From Marinibaculum pumilum (GTDB lineage Bacteria; Pseudomonadota; Alphaproteobacteria; Ferrovibrionales; Ferrovibrionaceae), in contig NZ_JBHRTR010000054.1 in NCBI RefSeq assembly GCF_042646425.1, positions 1 through 64,000 of the forward strand: a stretch of 64,000 bases of DNA, in the 5' to 3' direction. The notes under the pieces were generated by a model. That model was given only the letters and a program-made list of their open reading frames with translations. It made no database searches and was not told where the DNA came from. Shown here piece by piece: positions 25,826-34,579 of the stretch. Within the stretch, counting starts at the first letter, position 1. Every line of letters begins with the position of its first letter. A program made the position numbers and the translations under genes.

Positions 25826-26656
25826 TCAGGCGATGGTGATGCGGTGCAACAGCCTGGCGTAGCCGTCATAGCCGCCGGTCGCGGAATGAACGACGCAGCG
25901 ATTGTCCCACATGACCAGCATGTCCGGGGACCAGCGGTGGCGGTAGACGAACGGGTCGCGCTTCTGATGCGCGAACAGTTCGGATAACAGGTCCGTCGCC
26001 TCGTCCTCGGGCATCCCGTCGATGCCGATCGTATAGCCCGGACTGACAAACAGGGCGTCCCGCCCGGTTTCCGGATGCCGGCGGACAATGGGATGCAGCT
26101 GCGTCGCCATGGCATCCTCCGAATAGCGGATCGCCATCGAGCGCCCCTCGTCCCTTTCGCCGTACATCCCGTCGGGGGCATAGCCGCGGCGGGCCGAATG
26201 GATGCCCTTCCGCTTTTCAAGCTCGGCCTTCATGCCCGCCGGCAGCGCTTCCCAGGCGGCGTACTGGTCGGCGAACAGCGTGTCGCCGCCGACCGGCGGG
26301 ATGATCGCGCTGCATAGCAGGGTGGCCGAGGGCGGGCTGGGCAGGAAGCTCCAGTCCGAATGCCAGGTCTCGGCGAAGATGGGCGTCGTCTCGTCGGCAT
26401 CCCGCCGCACCGCCGCGACATGCGGGTGATCCGGCAGGCTGTCGAAATAGGGATCCTGGCCGTACGGGCCCAGGGTGGCGGCGAAACGCTCGAATTCCTC
26501 CAGGGTCAGGGACTGGCCGGGGAAGGCGAGCACCTGGTGCTGCAGCCAGGCCTTGCGGATCGCCGCGACCTGTTCCGGCGAGAGCTCCCGCCGCAGGTCG
26601 ATCCCGGTGACCGCCGCACCGAAGCTGTCCGATGAAGGTGTGACTTGCAGTTCCAT
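25826..26656 (-). CDS. TauD/TfdA-family Fe(II)/2-oxoglutarate dioxygenase
   Basis: A 276-residue dioxygenase. The iron facial triad is H99-x-D101 (ETWHSDWSF) and H257 (NRCVVHSATGGYDGY); the terminal ARLLHRITI supplies the arginine for 2-oxoglutarate. These enzymes decarboxylate 2-oxoglutarate while hydroxylating taurine, alkylsulfonates, phenoxyacetates or other acids. The protein's N-terminus (TGIDLRRELSPEQVAAIRKAWLQHQVLAFPGQ) is typical. The exact substrate is unknown. ATG 26656 follows GGGAGAA at 10 nt. It is divergent from an AraC-family activator 162 bp away, which probably controls it. Confidence 0.9.
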   Translation of the reverse strand: MELQVTPSSDSFGAAVTGIDLRRELSPEQVAAIRKAWLQHQVLAFPGQSLTLEEFERFAATLGPYGQDPYFDSLPDHPHVAAVRRDADETTPIFAETWHSDWSFLPSPPSATLLCSAIIPPVGGDTLFADQYAAWEALPAGMKAELEKRKGIHSARRGYAPDGMYGERDEGRSMAIRYSEDAMATQLHPIVRRHPETGRDALFVSPGYTIGIDGMPEDEATDLLSELFAHQKRDPFVYRHRWSPDMLVMWDNRCVVHSATGGYDGYARLLHRITIA

Positions 26657-26818
26657 GGCGTTGCGTTCTCCCAAGCCGTGTGGCAGCCGTTTCTCAGGTT
26701 CCTTGCGACCCGGCCGGACGGGTCGTCTCCAGCTGGGGATTATGCCCGGCCGCCTCTGTCCGCCCATGCGCCGGTGCGCCAGAATATTGTCCTGACACGC
26801 CAGGGGGCAGCCGGTTGA

Positions 26819-27829
26819 ATGGCGCAGAGACAGACGATCATCGAAACATGGTTCGCCGCCGTGCTGGCGCAGTTCGCGCGGCTGGGGATCAACCTGGACG
26901 ATCCCACATGGGCGCCGGACAGGTCCGGACGAACCGCCGCACCGCGCTACCTGCAGCTGGTGCATGCCCGCCGCCTCTGGCACCAGGCCTGCGACCGCTG
27001 CCCCGACCCGTATCTCGGCCTCAAGGTAGGCCGGGCCCTGCCCCTGCAGGCGATGAACATCCTTGGCGTCATCGTCATGCACAGCGGCTCGCTGCGCGAG
27101 GCCCTTGCCCACATCGTCCGCTACCATTCGCTGATCAGCAATTCCGGCGACTTCCACCTGCGGCGGCATGCCGGGGGCGGTGCAACCCTGCAGTACGAGG
27201 TGCGGGACTGCGTCGTCCCGATGCATCCCGCCCAGCTGGATTCGGTCTTTGCCGGTGCCATCGCCCATCTGTCCCGCTGCATGCCCGAACTGGCGGGCCG
27301 GTACCGGGTCGAGCTGCCCGGGACGGGTCCGCAGCACGAAGAGGGCTATGCCGGCTATCTCGGCTGCCCGGTCGCGCTGGGATCGGAACGCGGCAGGCTC
27401 CATTTTGCCGAAGCGTCCCTCGACCGCCCCTGGCCCGGGGCCGACGCCCAGTTGCTCGCCGCCGCATGCGAGATGGCGGACCAGCGGCTCCGCGCCCTCG
27501 GCCATACCGACGACCTGCTGGATCAGGTCCGCGCGCTGCTTGCCGCAAGCCTGCCCGGCAGGACGAGCCTGCCGCAGGTCGCGGATGCCCTGGACATGAG
27601 CCGGCGCTCCCTGCAGCGCCGTCTTGGCGAAGCGGGGACGAGCTACCGGCAGCTGGTCGAAGCCGCCCGGCTGGAACGCGCCCTCGAACTGCTGCGGTCC
27701 TCAGAACGCTCCCACTACGAGATCGCGGAGATGGTCGGCTATGCCGAACCGGGCGCCCTGGCCCATGTCACCCGGCGCCATCTGGGCAAGACGCCCGGGC
27801 AGATCCGCCAGGAACTGAAGTGGCGGTGA
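26819..27829 (+). CDS. AraC-family transcriptional regulator (OruR/ArgR-like)
   Basis: A 336-residue regulator. The N-terminal 200 residues match the 'arabinose-binding' domain used by OruR/OxoS-type AraC proteins (YLGLKVGRALPLQAMNILGVIVMHSGSLREAL). The C-terminal AraC DNA-binding domain has two helix-turn-helix units: SLPQVADALDMSRRSLQRRLGEAGTSYRQLVEAARL, then HYEIAEMVGYAEPGALAHVTRRHLGKTPGQIRQ. It most likely activates the divergent dioxygenase gene in response to that enzyme's substrate. ATG 26819 sits after AGGGGG at a rather long spacing, so the start is approximate. Confidence 0.88.
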   Translation: MAQRQTIIETWFAAVLAQFARLGINLDDPTWAPDRSGRTAAPRYLQLVHARRLWHQACDRCPDPYLGLKVGRALPLQAMNILGVIVMHSGSLREALAHIVRYHSLISNSGDFHLRRHAGGGATLQYEVRDCVVPMHPAQLDSVFAGAIAHLSRCMPELAGRYRVELPGTGPQHEEGYAGYLGCPVALGSERGRLHFAEASLDRPWPGADAQLLAAACEMADQRLRALGHTDDLLDQVRALLAASLPGRTSLPQVADALDMSRRSLQRRLGEAGTSYRQLVEAARLERALELLRSSERSHYEIAEMVGYAEPGALAHVTRRHLGKTPGQIRQELKWR

Positions 27830-27856
27830 TGGCAGCGTCTCGCCGGCCGGCTGCCC

Positions 27857-29077
27857 CTATCCCAGGGCCCGGTCGAGATCGGCGATCAGGTCCGCCGCAT
27901 CCTCCAGCCCGACCGAGACCCGGAACACCCCCTCGCCCGCCCAGTCGCGGTAGCGCTGCGCGGCCGCGCCCTGCAGCCGGAACGAGGCGCGCAGGATGTC
28001 GTCGGTCGGGATGTAGAACAGCAGGCTGCGGGTCTTGCCCAGGGAGACGGCATAGGCGAACAGCTGCAGCCGCTCCGCCAGCCGGCGCGCCGTCGCGGCG
28101 GCATCGCCGCGCACCGTAAAGGACAGCAGGCCGGAGAAATTGCTCATCTGCCGGGCCGCCAGCGCGGCCTGCGGATGATCCGCCGAACCCGGCCAGAACA
28201 CGGCATCGACCCGCGGATCGCCGGCCAGGAAGGCGGCGAGCCGGCGGGCATTCTCCTGATGCAGCGCCATGCGGGGCGCCAAGGTCTCCAGTCCGCGCAG
28301 GATCAGCCAGGCGGAATCCGGCGCCAGCGCGCCGCCCAGATGGATCAGGCTGCCCTTGCGCAGGGCGGCGGCGTGCGCGGCATCGGTGACCACCGCACCG
28401 CCCAGCGCATCGCCATGGCCGCCGATATACTTGGTCAGCGAATGCACCACATGGTCCGCCCCCAGGGTCAGCGGCCGCAGGCCGAGCGGCGTGGCGATGG
28501 TGGCGTCGACCGACAGCTCCGCCCCGCCGCGATGCGCGACCTCCGCCACCGCGGCGATATCGGTCAGCCGCAGGATCGGGTTGGCCGGGCTTTCGACATG
28601 GACCAGCCGCGTCTGCGGCCGCATCGCCGCAGCGACCGCCGCCGGATCGGCGGTGTCGGCCAGGGTGACGGCGATGCCCTGACGCGGCAGCAGGTCCTGC
28701 GCCAGTTCCGCCACGCCGGCATAGCAGACCTCCGACAGTACCAGATGGTCGCCGGCCGACAGGCGGTCGGCGAACAGCCCGGCGATCGCCGCCATACCGC
28801 TGGCGAAGCAGATCGCGGCCGCGCCGCCGTCCAGTGCCGCCAGCCGCGCCTCCAGCAGCTGCACGGTCGGGTTGCTCCAGCGGCTGTAGAAATGCGGCGC
28901 GTCGGCACCCAGGTCGTTGGCAGAGAAGCCGACCGCGTCGGGGTGGGTATGGAAGCTCGATGCCCGCACCGGCGCCGGGGCCACCGGCGCACCCGTCACG
29001 GCCGGCCCCTCGCCCGCATGGATCGCAAGGGTGGCCGGCCGCAGGCCGCCATCCTGGTCGCGGTCGTCACCGGTCAT
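27857..29077 (-). CDS. Cys/Met-metabolism PLP-dependent enzyme (gamma-synthase/lyase type)
   Basis: A 406-residue fold-type I PLP enzyme of the trans-sulfuration family. The Schiff-base lysine is K216 in VVHSLTKYIGGHGDALGG. Other markers are HFYSRWSNPTVQLLEARLAALDGG, CFASGMAAIAGLF, HVESPANPILRLTDI and SVGLEDAADLIADLDRAL at the end. Cystathionine gamma-synthase, beta-lyase, methionine gamma-lyase and O-acetylhomoserine sulfhydrylase cannot be told apart by eye. The gene starts 3 bp after the upstream hotdog-protein gene ends, so the two form an operon. Confidence 0.9.
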   Translation of the reverse strand: MTGDDRDQDGGLRPATLAIHAGEGPAVTGAPVAPAPVRASSFHTHPDAVGFSANDLGADAPHFYSRWSNPTVQLLEARLAALDGGAAAICFASGMAAIAGLFADRLSAGDHLVLSEVCYAGVAELAQDLLPRQGIAVTLADTADPAAVAAAMRPQTRLVHVESPANPILRLTDIAAVAEVAHRGGAELSVDATIATPLGLRPLTLGADHVVHSLTKYIGGHGDALGGAVVTDAAHAAALRKGSLIHLGGALAPDSAWLILRGLETLAPRMALHQENARRLAAFLAGDPRVDAVFWPGSADHPQAALAARQMSNFSGLLSFTVRGDAAATARRLAERLQLFAYAVSLGKTRSLLFYIPTDDILRASFRLQGAAAQRYRDWAGEGVFRVSVGLEDAADLIADLDRALG

Positions 29078-29080
29078 GGA

Positions 29081-30031
29081 TCAGGCGCCCCCCATCGCCT
29101 CCAGTTCCGCCTGGTAGTCCGGATAGGAGTCCTTCAGCACAGCGGAATTGAGCAGGGTGACCGCGCGCACCGGGCCGTTGCCGGGATCGCGTATGGTGGT
29201 GCGCAGCCAGTACGATTCGGTCCGCCGACTGTCGCTCAGCGCGACGATCTCGCGGGCGATCTCGTACGGACGCCCGACAAGGAGCGGGCCGTCCACCATG
29301 CGGATCTCCAGGTCGGCGAACAGGCCGATCGACGGCTTGCGGACCGGGATGTCCGCCCCCTTGCTGCCGTAATAGCTGAGCACGCTGACCATCTCGAACG
29401 GGATGATCGCGCGGTCGAACGGACCGCCTGCGGCACCGTCGGCGGTGTAGAGCGGCGACGGCTCGGTGATCAGCTTCAGCTTGGCCGCCAGACTGAACGG
29501 GTAGAGGTCGCCCATATGCTGGTCGGCCGCCATGACGGCCGGTTCCACCCCGGGCAGCGGTCCGGTCTTCAGGTCCTGCAGGACGACCAGCGGGCCGTGC
29601 GGCTTCAGCCGGGCGCGGCGGGCGTCCAGTTCGGTTTCCGGATGGTCGGGCCCCAGGCTCGCGGAGCCGGTCAGCACCTGCGACCCGTCCTGCTTTTCCG
29701 CCCAGATCCGTACCAGGGGAATATCTCCCGCCGCCGGATCCGGCAGGGCGACGAAGGCACGCACCTGGTCGCCTTCCACGCACATGGTCTGGAAATGCGC
29801 CGAGATGCAGCCCCGGGCGAACCAGTCCGGCCCCCACAGCCGGTAGAGCAGCGGGTCGAACTGGCTGAAATGCGTGGGCCCCTCGATCGGGGCGCCGCTG
29901 AAGCCCAGTTCCGCCGCCTTGGCATCGTCGTGCAGCGAGGCATGGCCGTCATAGGTCTGCTCCGCCAGCATCTGCCGCGGATGGCGCCAGGGCCCGCACA
30001 ATGCGGTCTCCGTCGCGAAAGCCTGCGTCAT
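29081..30031 (-). CDS. MaoC/hotdog-like protein of unknown function
   Basis: A 316-residue protein. The N-terminal half has a MaoC-like hotdog signature: GHASLHDDAKAAELGFSGAPIEGPTHFSQFDPLLYRLWG resembles the D..H.D...A...G...P...G hydratase segment, although the canonical catalytic Asp/His pair is not clearly conserved. The C-terminal half (about 190-310, FEMVSVLSYYGSKGADIPVRKPSIGLFADLEIRMVDGPLLVGRPYEIAREIVALSDSRRTESYW) looks like a second hotdog. A role on thioester substrates is plausible but not shown. ATG 30031 follows AGAGGAGGA at 5 nt. It is translated just before the PLP enzyme and is divergent from the response regulator. Confidence 0.6.
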   Translation of the reverse strand: MTQAFATETALCGPWRHPRQMLAEQTYDGHASLHDDAKAAELGFSGAPIEGPTHFSQFDPLLYRLWGPDWFARGCISAHFQTMCVEGDQVRAFVALPDPAAGDIPLVRIWAEKQDGSQVLTGSASLGPDHPETELDARRARLKPHGPLVVLQDLKTGPLPGVEPAVMAADQHMGDLYPFSLAAKLKLITEPSPLYTADGAAGGPFDRAIIPFEMVSVLSYYGSKGADIPVRKPSIGLFADLEIRMVDGPLLVGRPYEIAREIVALSDSRRTESYWLRTTIRDPGNGPVRAVTLLNSAVLKDSYPDYQAELEAMGGA

Positions 30032-30194
30032 CCGATCCTCCTCTGATATCCGCGAGCCGCTTTCGATGAGACTACAGACCCGCCGCCGCGGACGGAATGT
30101 CCCCGGCGGTGTGCGCCGGCGCGTGATCGGGTCTATGCTGCCCGCGCGATCCGACCGCCCGATGCGACCCCCAAGGCGAGCCACGGAAGACACA

Positions 30195-30614
30195 ATGGCA
30201 GAGCCCGCCGCCAGGCACATTCTTGTCTGTGACGACGATGTCGTTCAGCGCGAGCTGCTGCATGAGATGCTGAAGCGGCTGGGATACAGCTGCGACATGG
30301 CGGTCAACGGCCGGGAGGCGATGAAGCGCCTGCGCCAGGACCGCTATGACCTTCTGATCACCGACATCTTCATGGCGGAGATGGACGGCATCGAACTGGC
30401 GCGGGAGCTGCGGGGCCTGAAGCCCGACCTGCCGGTGATCGCGGTCACAGGCGGCTATGGCGGCGTGCTGAAGCCCTATGCCCATTTCATGACGGTGATG
30501 GGGGCCCGCGCAGTGCTGCGCAAGCCATTCACCCGGGACGAGCTGGCCGGCGCCCTCAGCAGGGCCCTGGAAGGGCCGGTTCAGGCGGAGGATAGCGGCA
30601 AGGACCCGGCCTGA
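30195..30614 (+). CDS. Receiver-only response regulator (CheY-like)
   Basis: A 139-residue single receiver domain. Phospho-acceptor D57 lies in YDLLITDIFMAEMDG, the acidic pocket is C12-D13-D14-D15, switch T85 lies in VIAVTGGYGG, and K110 in AVLRKPFT. There is no output domain, so it works by protein contact or phosphotransfer. ATG 30195 has GGAAG 6 nt upstream; upstream in-frame ATGs lack a site. It faces a hybrid sensor kinase gene with a 25-bp gap between stops, which suggests a functional pair. Confidence 0.9.
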   Translation: MAEPAARHILVCDDDVVQRELLHEMLKRLGYSCDMAVNGREAMKRLRQDRYDLLITDIFMAEMDGIELARELRGLKPDLPVIAVTGGYGGVLKPYAHFMTVMGARAVLRKPFTRDELAGALSRALEGPVQAEDSGKDPA

Positions 30615-30639
30615 CCCGGCGGCGGCACCCGGCCCGGCA

Positions 30640-33531
30640 TCATCCGGCCGCCGTCGCATGCATGGCGGCGGGATGGCTGTCGATCCACGATGCCAGTTCC
30701 GCGGCCCGCAGGGGCTTGCGGAAGATCGCCTCGATCCCGGCGCTGCGCAGCGCCTCCTGATCCTGCCCGTCGACATGGCCGGTACAGAGGATGCAGGACA
30801 GCTCCGGATGCAGTGTCCGGGCCCGGCGCACCAGTTCGTCGCCGAACATGTGGGGCATGTTGCGGTCGCTGATCAGCAGGTCGAAGCGGCCGCCATCCTT
30901 GCCCTGCAGCATCGCCAGCGCCCGCAGCGGGTCGGTCGCCACCACCACCTCGTGCCCGAGACGCTGCAGGGCGTCGCGGGTCGCTTCGACGAGGTCCTCT
31001 TCATCATCGACCAGCAGGATGTGCCGCAAGGCCGGAGCCGGCGGAGCGGGCACCGTCCCGGCCGGCTTTCCGGCGCCGGCGGTGGCACCATCCGCCAGCT
31101 GCCGGGCAGCCTGCTGCGCAAGTGGGAGGCAGAGTTCGAACTGCGCGCCTTCGCCCAGCGCAGAGCGCAGGCGCACATGGCCATGCCAGGATCGCAGGAT
31201 GCCGAACACCGTGGCCAGGCCCAGGCCGCTGCCCTTCCCCCTTGCCTTGGTGGTGAAGAAGGGATCGAAGATCCGTCCGAACTCCGGTTCCGGAATGCCG
31301 GAGCCGTTGTCGCGCACCGACAGCACCAGATAGTCGCGCCCGGCCTCCGGCTCGCCGATCATCGCCTGCGGCCAGCCGGCCACCCCGTCGGCCAGCATCC
31401 GCGCATGCCAGTGCCGGTCCGGCGCCACCCGGATGACGATCCGGCCCGGGCCCAGGGCCGCCGCTCCGTCGCCCGCGGCAGGGCCGGTCCGCGCCTCCTC
31501 GATCGCGTCCCTCGCGTTCAGGCAGAGGTTCATCAGCATCTGCACGAGCTGGCCCTCATTGCCGACGACCGGCAGCGCCCCGTCCTCGATCTCAAGGTCG
31601 ACGACGATGCCCGCCCGCACCGAGACCCGCAGCACCGACAGCGCATCCCGCACGGCACTGCCAAGGTCGAAGGTCACATCCTCGACCATGTCGTCGCGGG
31701 CGAAAGTCACCAGCCGGCCGACCAGGTCGCGGGCCCGCAAGGCCGTCTGTTCGATGCGCGCGGCGAAGCCGTGCTGCGCACTGCCCTTGTCGAGGTCTGC
31801 AGTCAGCAGTTCGGCATAGCCGAGGACCGCCCCCAGCAGGTTGTTGAACTCGTGTGCGATGCCGCCGGTAAGCCGGCCCAGGGCGTCGAGCCGGTCCTGG
31901 TGCAGCAGCTGCGCCTGCATCTGGTCGCGTTCCCGCGCCGCGCGGCGCTGCTGCGACACGTCGCGCGCCACATACAGGACATCGCCCTGCGGCAGGATGG
32001 TCATCGACAGGGCGACGGCGTCCACCGTGCGGCCGCCAAGTCCCTCCCAGTCCTCCAGGACACCCTGCCAGTCCCGGCCCTGGGCCAGGGCAGCGCCCGG
32101 CATGCCGGGCGCCATCCGCCGCGCAATGCTGGCCGGCGAGGTCAGCGACCGGTGCAGGGTACCCGGCTTCAGCGCCTCCGGTTCGAGCCCGGACAGCTGC
32201 GCCATGGCCGGGTTGGCATAGACCACCCTGCCCTCCCGGTCCACGAGCAGCACGCCGTCGCCCGCATGCTCGAGCGCCCCCATCATGCGCTCCAGGTCGC
32301 GGCGCAGCCGGCGCTGCGCGGCCAGGGACAGGCGCAGCCGGTCGATCGCCCGCGCGATGCTGCCGACCTCGTCGAGCCGCTGGCTCTCACGCAGCGGCTC
32401 CGGGGCGCGGCCCTCTTCCAGCGCCTCCACGGCCGCGTTCAGCCGGCGCAGCGGCCGCCCGATGGTGCGCCGGACCAGCAGCATCAGCACCAGGAACAGC
32501 AGCAGGCAGAAAACCAGCGCAATGCCCGCGATGCCGTAGCGCAGCTCGTGCACCGGCAGGTTCAGCGCCTGCAGCGGGATGTCGGTGACCACGACGACCT
32601 GTTCACCGGTCAGGCCCACGTCGAATGGCATGATGAAGCGCCGGAACTCCTGGCCCTCGACGGTCACTTCGGAAATATCGCTGCGCGCCGCCGCGATCGC
32701 TGCCATCTGCCCTGGTGTCAGCCCGATAAGCGGGTCGCCCGCCACCGCCGGCGTGCCGATCCGATCCGGGTCCGGATGGTAGAGCCAGTTGCCGTGCGGC
32801 CCGACCCCCGTCGTCAGGCCGCCGAGCGGCCGCGCCCGTTGGACCTCGGCCTCCGGCGAGCCCAGCTCGAATTCGGTACCGGCGATGCCGAGCAGCCGGC
32901 CGCCGTTCCAGACCGGCACCGCGATGGAGATCAGCCGGCGCTCCCTGCCGCCGACGAAGGCACGGTAGGGCGGCGTCACCACCGGCCGGCCCGTTTCCCG
33001 TGCGCTGCGATAGCGTGGTTCTGCCGCGATGTCCGCCGGCAGAGGCGCGAACCGGGCCAGGCTGCCGTCATGGATGAAATAGGGCTGGAACCGCCCGTTG
33101 CGGCCGCTGCCCAGTTCCGCGTCGCCCTGATAGACCCGGTCGCTGCCGATCGCGTCTGGCTCCGCGACGAACCAGAGCCCGAACTGGGTCGGCCGACCTT
33201 CCGACGTGTCACGCATCCATTCCACGATCCGACGGCGCGACGGCGCCCCGGAGGCACGCTCCCCGCGTACCAGGCGGGCCAGCCCGTCGACAAGGTCGAG
33301 CCGGCGGTTGATGTCATGGCGGAGTTCCTGCAGATAGCCCTGCGACAGTTCCCGGCCCTGTTCGGTGACCAGGCGGTCGACCAGCCGGTCGCCGAAGACG
33401 CCGATCAGGCCGGCCATGGCGAGGATCGCTATCGCGATGACCGGCAGGACGGCAAGGGTGAGCCGACCGGCCAGCCCGAGCCGGATACGTCCCGTCCAGT
33501 CGCGCAGCCATCCGCTTTGCTCTGCCGCCAT
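30640..33531 (-). CDS. Hybrid sensor histidine kinase (Cache-HAMP-PAS-HK-REC)
   Basis: A 963-residue inner-membrane kinase. Transmembrane helix 1 (about 24-47) and helix 2 (about 330-352) bracket a 280-residue periplasmic dCache-type sensor (QFGLWFVAEPDAIGSD, YRAFVGGRERRLISIAVPV). HAMP and PAS domains follow (GALEHAGDGVLLVDREGRVVYANPAMAQLSG). The kinase core has H560 in LTGGIAHEFNNLLGAVLGYAEL, an N-box NLCLNARDAIEEA, and G-boxes DNGSGIPEPEF and GKGSGLGLATVFGIL. The C-terminal receiver has D889 in FDLLISDRNMP and K in AIFRKPL. Cache domains often bind amino or carboxylic acids. It is convergent with a receiver-only gene, its likely partner. ATG 33531 is placed two residues before the MAAEQSGWLR leader's charged region. 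Confidence 0.92.
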   Translation of the reverse strand: MAAEQSGWLRDWTGRIRLGLAGRLTLAVLPVIAIAILAMAGLIGVFGDRLVDRLVTEQGRELSQGYLQELRHDINRRLDLVDGLARLVRGERASGAPSRRRIVEWMRDTSEGRPTQFGLWFVAEPDAIGSDRVYQGDAELGSGRNGRFQPYFIHDGSLARFAPLPADIAAEPRYRSARETGRPVVTPPYRAFVGGRERRLISIAVPVWNGGRLLGIAGTEFELGSPEAEVQRARPLGGLTTGVGPHGNWLYHPDPDRIGTPAVAGDPLIGLTPGQMAAIAAARSDISEVTVEGQEFRRFIMPFDVGLTGEQVVVVTDIPLQALNLPVHELRYGIAGIALVFCLLLFLVLMLLVRRTIGRPLRRLNAAVEALEEGRAPEPLRESQRLDEVGSIARAIDRLRLSLAAQRRLRRDLERMMGALEHAGDGVLLVDREGRVVYANPAMAQLSGLEPEALKPGTLHRSLTSPASIARRMAPGMPGAALAQGRDWQGVLEDWEGLGGRTVDAVALSMTILPQGDVLYVARDVSQQRRAARERDQMQAQLLHQDRLDALGRLTGGIAHEFNNLLGAVLGYAELLTADLDKGSAQHGFAARIEQTALRARDLVGRLVTFARDDMVEDVTFDLGSAVRDALSVLRVSVRAGIVVDLEIEDGALPVVGNEGQLVQMLMNLCLNARDAIEEARTGPAAGDGAAALGPGRIVIRVAPDRHWHARMLADGVAGWPQAMIGEPEAGRDYLVLSVRDNGSGIPEPEFGRIFDPFFTTKARGKGSGLGLATVFGILRSWHGHVRLRSALGEGAQFELCLPLAQQAARQLADGATAGAGKPAGTVPAPPAPALRHILLVDDEEDLVEATRDALQRLGHEVVVATDPLRALAMLQGKDGGRFDLLISDRNMPHMFGDELVRRARTLHPELSCILCTGHVDGQDQEALRSAGIEAIFRKPLRAAELASWIDSHPAAMHATAAG

Positions 33532-33640
33532 ACAGCTATCCCGCCACGCCGGGCCGGACGCCCGGCACCGTTCCATACGCCCATAAACGGTCTAGGGGGC
33601 AAGTCTTTGCATCGCGTTAACCGAAGCGGGCGGCGGCGGC

Positions 33641-34579
33641 TCAGCGGAAGACCCGGCGCAGTTCGGCGGGCATGCCGCCGCTGGCGCTCTGCCGCAGATA
33701 GCCGAGCACCACGACCCCCAGGCACAGCAGGTAGGGCAGGCAGGCCAGCAGATATGAGGAGATCTCCACTCCCGCCGCCTGCAGACGCAGCACGGCGGCG
33801 TCGGTGCCGCCGAACAGCAGGGCCACGGGGAGCACCAGCCAGGGGTTCCAGCGGGCGGCGATGACCAGGCCGACGGCCACCAGGCCCAGCCCCTTGCTGA
33901 TGTCGTTGGCCCAGGTCTGGGTATAGTCCACCGACAGGATCGCGCCGCCGATGCCGGACAGCAGGCCCCCCAGCAGCACCGCCTGCAGCTGCACCATCCC
34001 GGGCCGGATGCCGAGCGCGCGTGCGGCGTCGAAGGATTCGCCCACCGCCTGCCAGCGCAGGCCGGCATGCGCGCGGCGCAGCCAGAGGCCAAGCGCCAGC
34101 GGCAGCAGCAGGGCGGCCAGGGTGGCGGGCCCCAGCTGGCGCAGCAGCAGGTCCAGCGGCGCGAAGCCGGTCGCCGCGTCCGGCAGCAGCGGGCCGAAGC
34201 CCGCCACCTGCGCGCCGACCAGGTCGCGGCCGAAATAGGAGGTCAGGCCCAGGCCCAGCATCCAGACCGCAATGCCGCTGCCGATCTGGTTGGCGCCCAG
34301 GCCCAGGCAGAGCCCGGCATGGATCGCCGACAGCAGCATCCCGGCCAGCGCCCCTGCCGCGATCGCCGCCAGCGGGTCGCCGGTCCAGGCCGCGACCGCG
34401 AAGCCGCCGCAGGCGCCGGCCAGCAGCTGCCCCTCGGTCCCCAGGTTGATCACGGCGGTGCGCTGCACCAGGGTCTCGCCGCTGAGCGCGAAGAGCAGCG
34501 GCGTCGCACTGCGCAGGGTGGCGGCAAGCCAGGCACCCAGCACGGCCAGCCAGCCGGCATCGGCGGCCGCCGCCTCCAT
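33641..34579 (-). CDS. ABC transporter permease, BMP/nucleoside-type (second subunit)
   Basis: A 312-residue inner-membrane permease of the branched-chain/nucleoside ABC permease family, the shorter of the pair used by BmpA-type importers. About 8-9 helices are visible, with conserved RTAVINLGTEGQLLAGACGGF near residue 40 and ARALGIRPGMVQLQAVLLGGLLSGIGGA near 190. It starts at ATG 34579 overlapping the TGA of the preceding permease by one base, a sign of translational coupling. It is the last gene of the tetR-bmp-hydrolase-ridA-ABC cluster. Confidence 0.9.
   Translation of the reverse strand: MEAAAADAGWLAVLGAWLAATLRSATPLLFALSGETLVQRTAVINLGTEGQLLAGACGGFAVAAWTGDPLAAIAAGALAGMLLSAIHAGLCLGLGANQIGSGIAVWMLGLGLTSYFGRDLVGAQVAGFGPLLPDAATGFAPLDLLLRQLGPATLAALLLPLALGLWLRRAHAGLRWQAVGESFDAARALGIRPGMVQLQAVLLGGLLSGIGGAILSVDYTQTWANDISKGLGLVAVGLVIAARWNPWLVLPVALLFGGTDAAVLRLQAAGVEISSYLLACLPYLLCLGVVVLGYLRQSASGGMPAELRRVFR

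Noticed and set aside
30658..33864. 1068-codon open frame antisense to the hybrid kinase
   Set aside because: Shadow of a domain-complete kinase; the composition is not protein-like.
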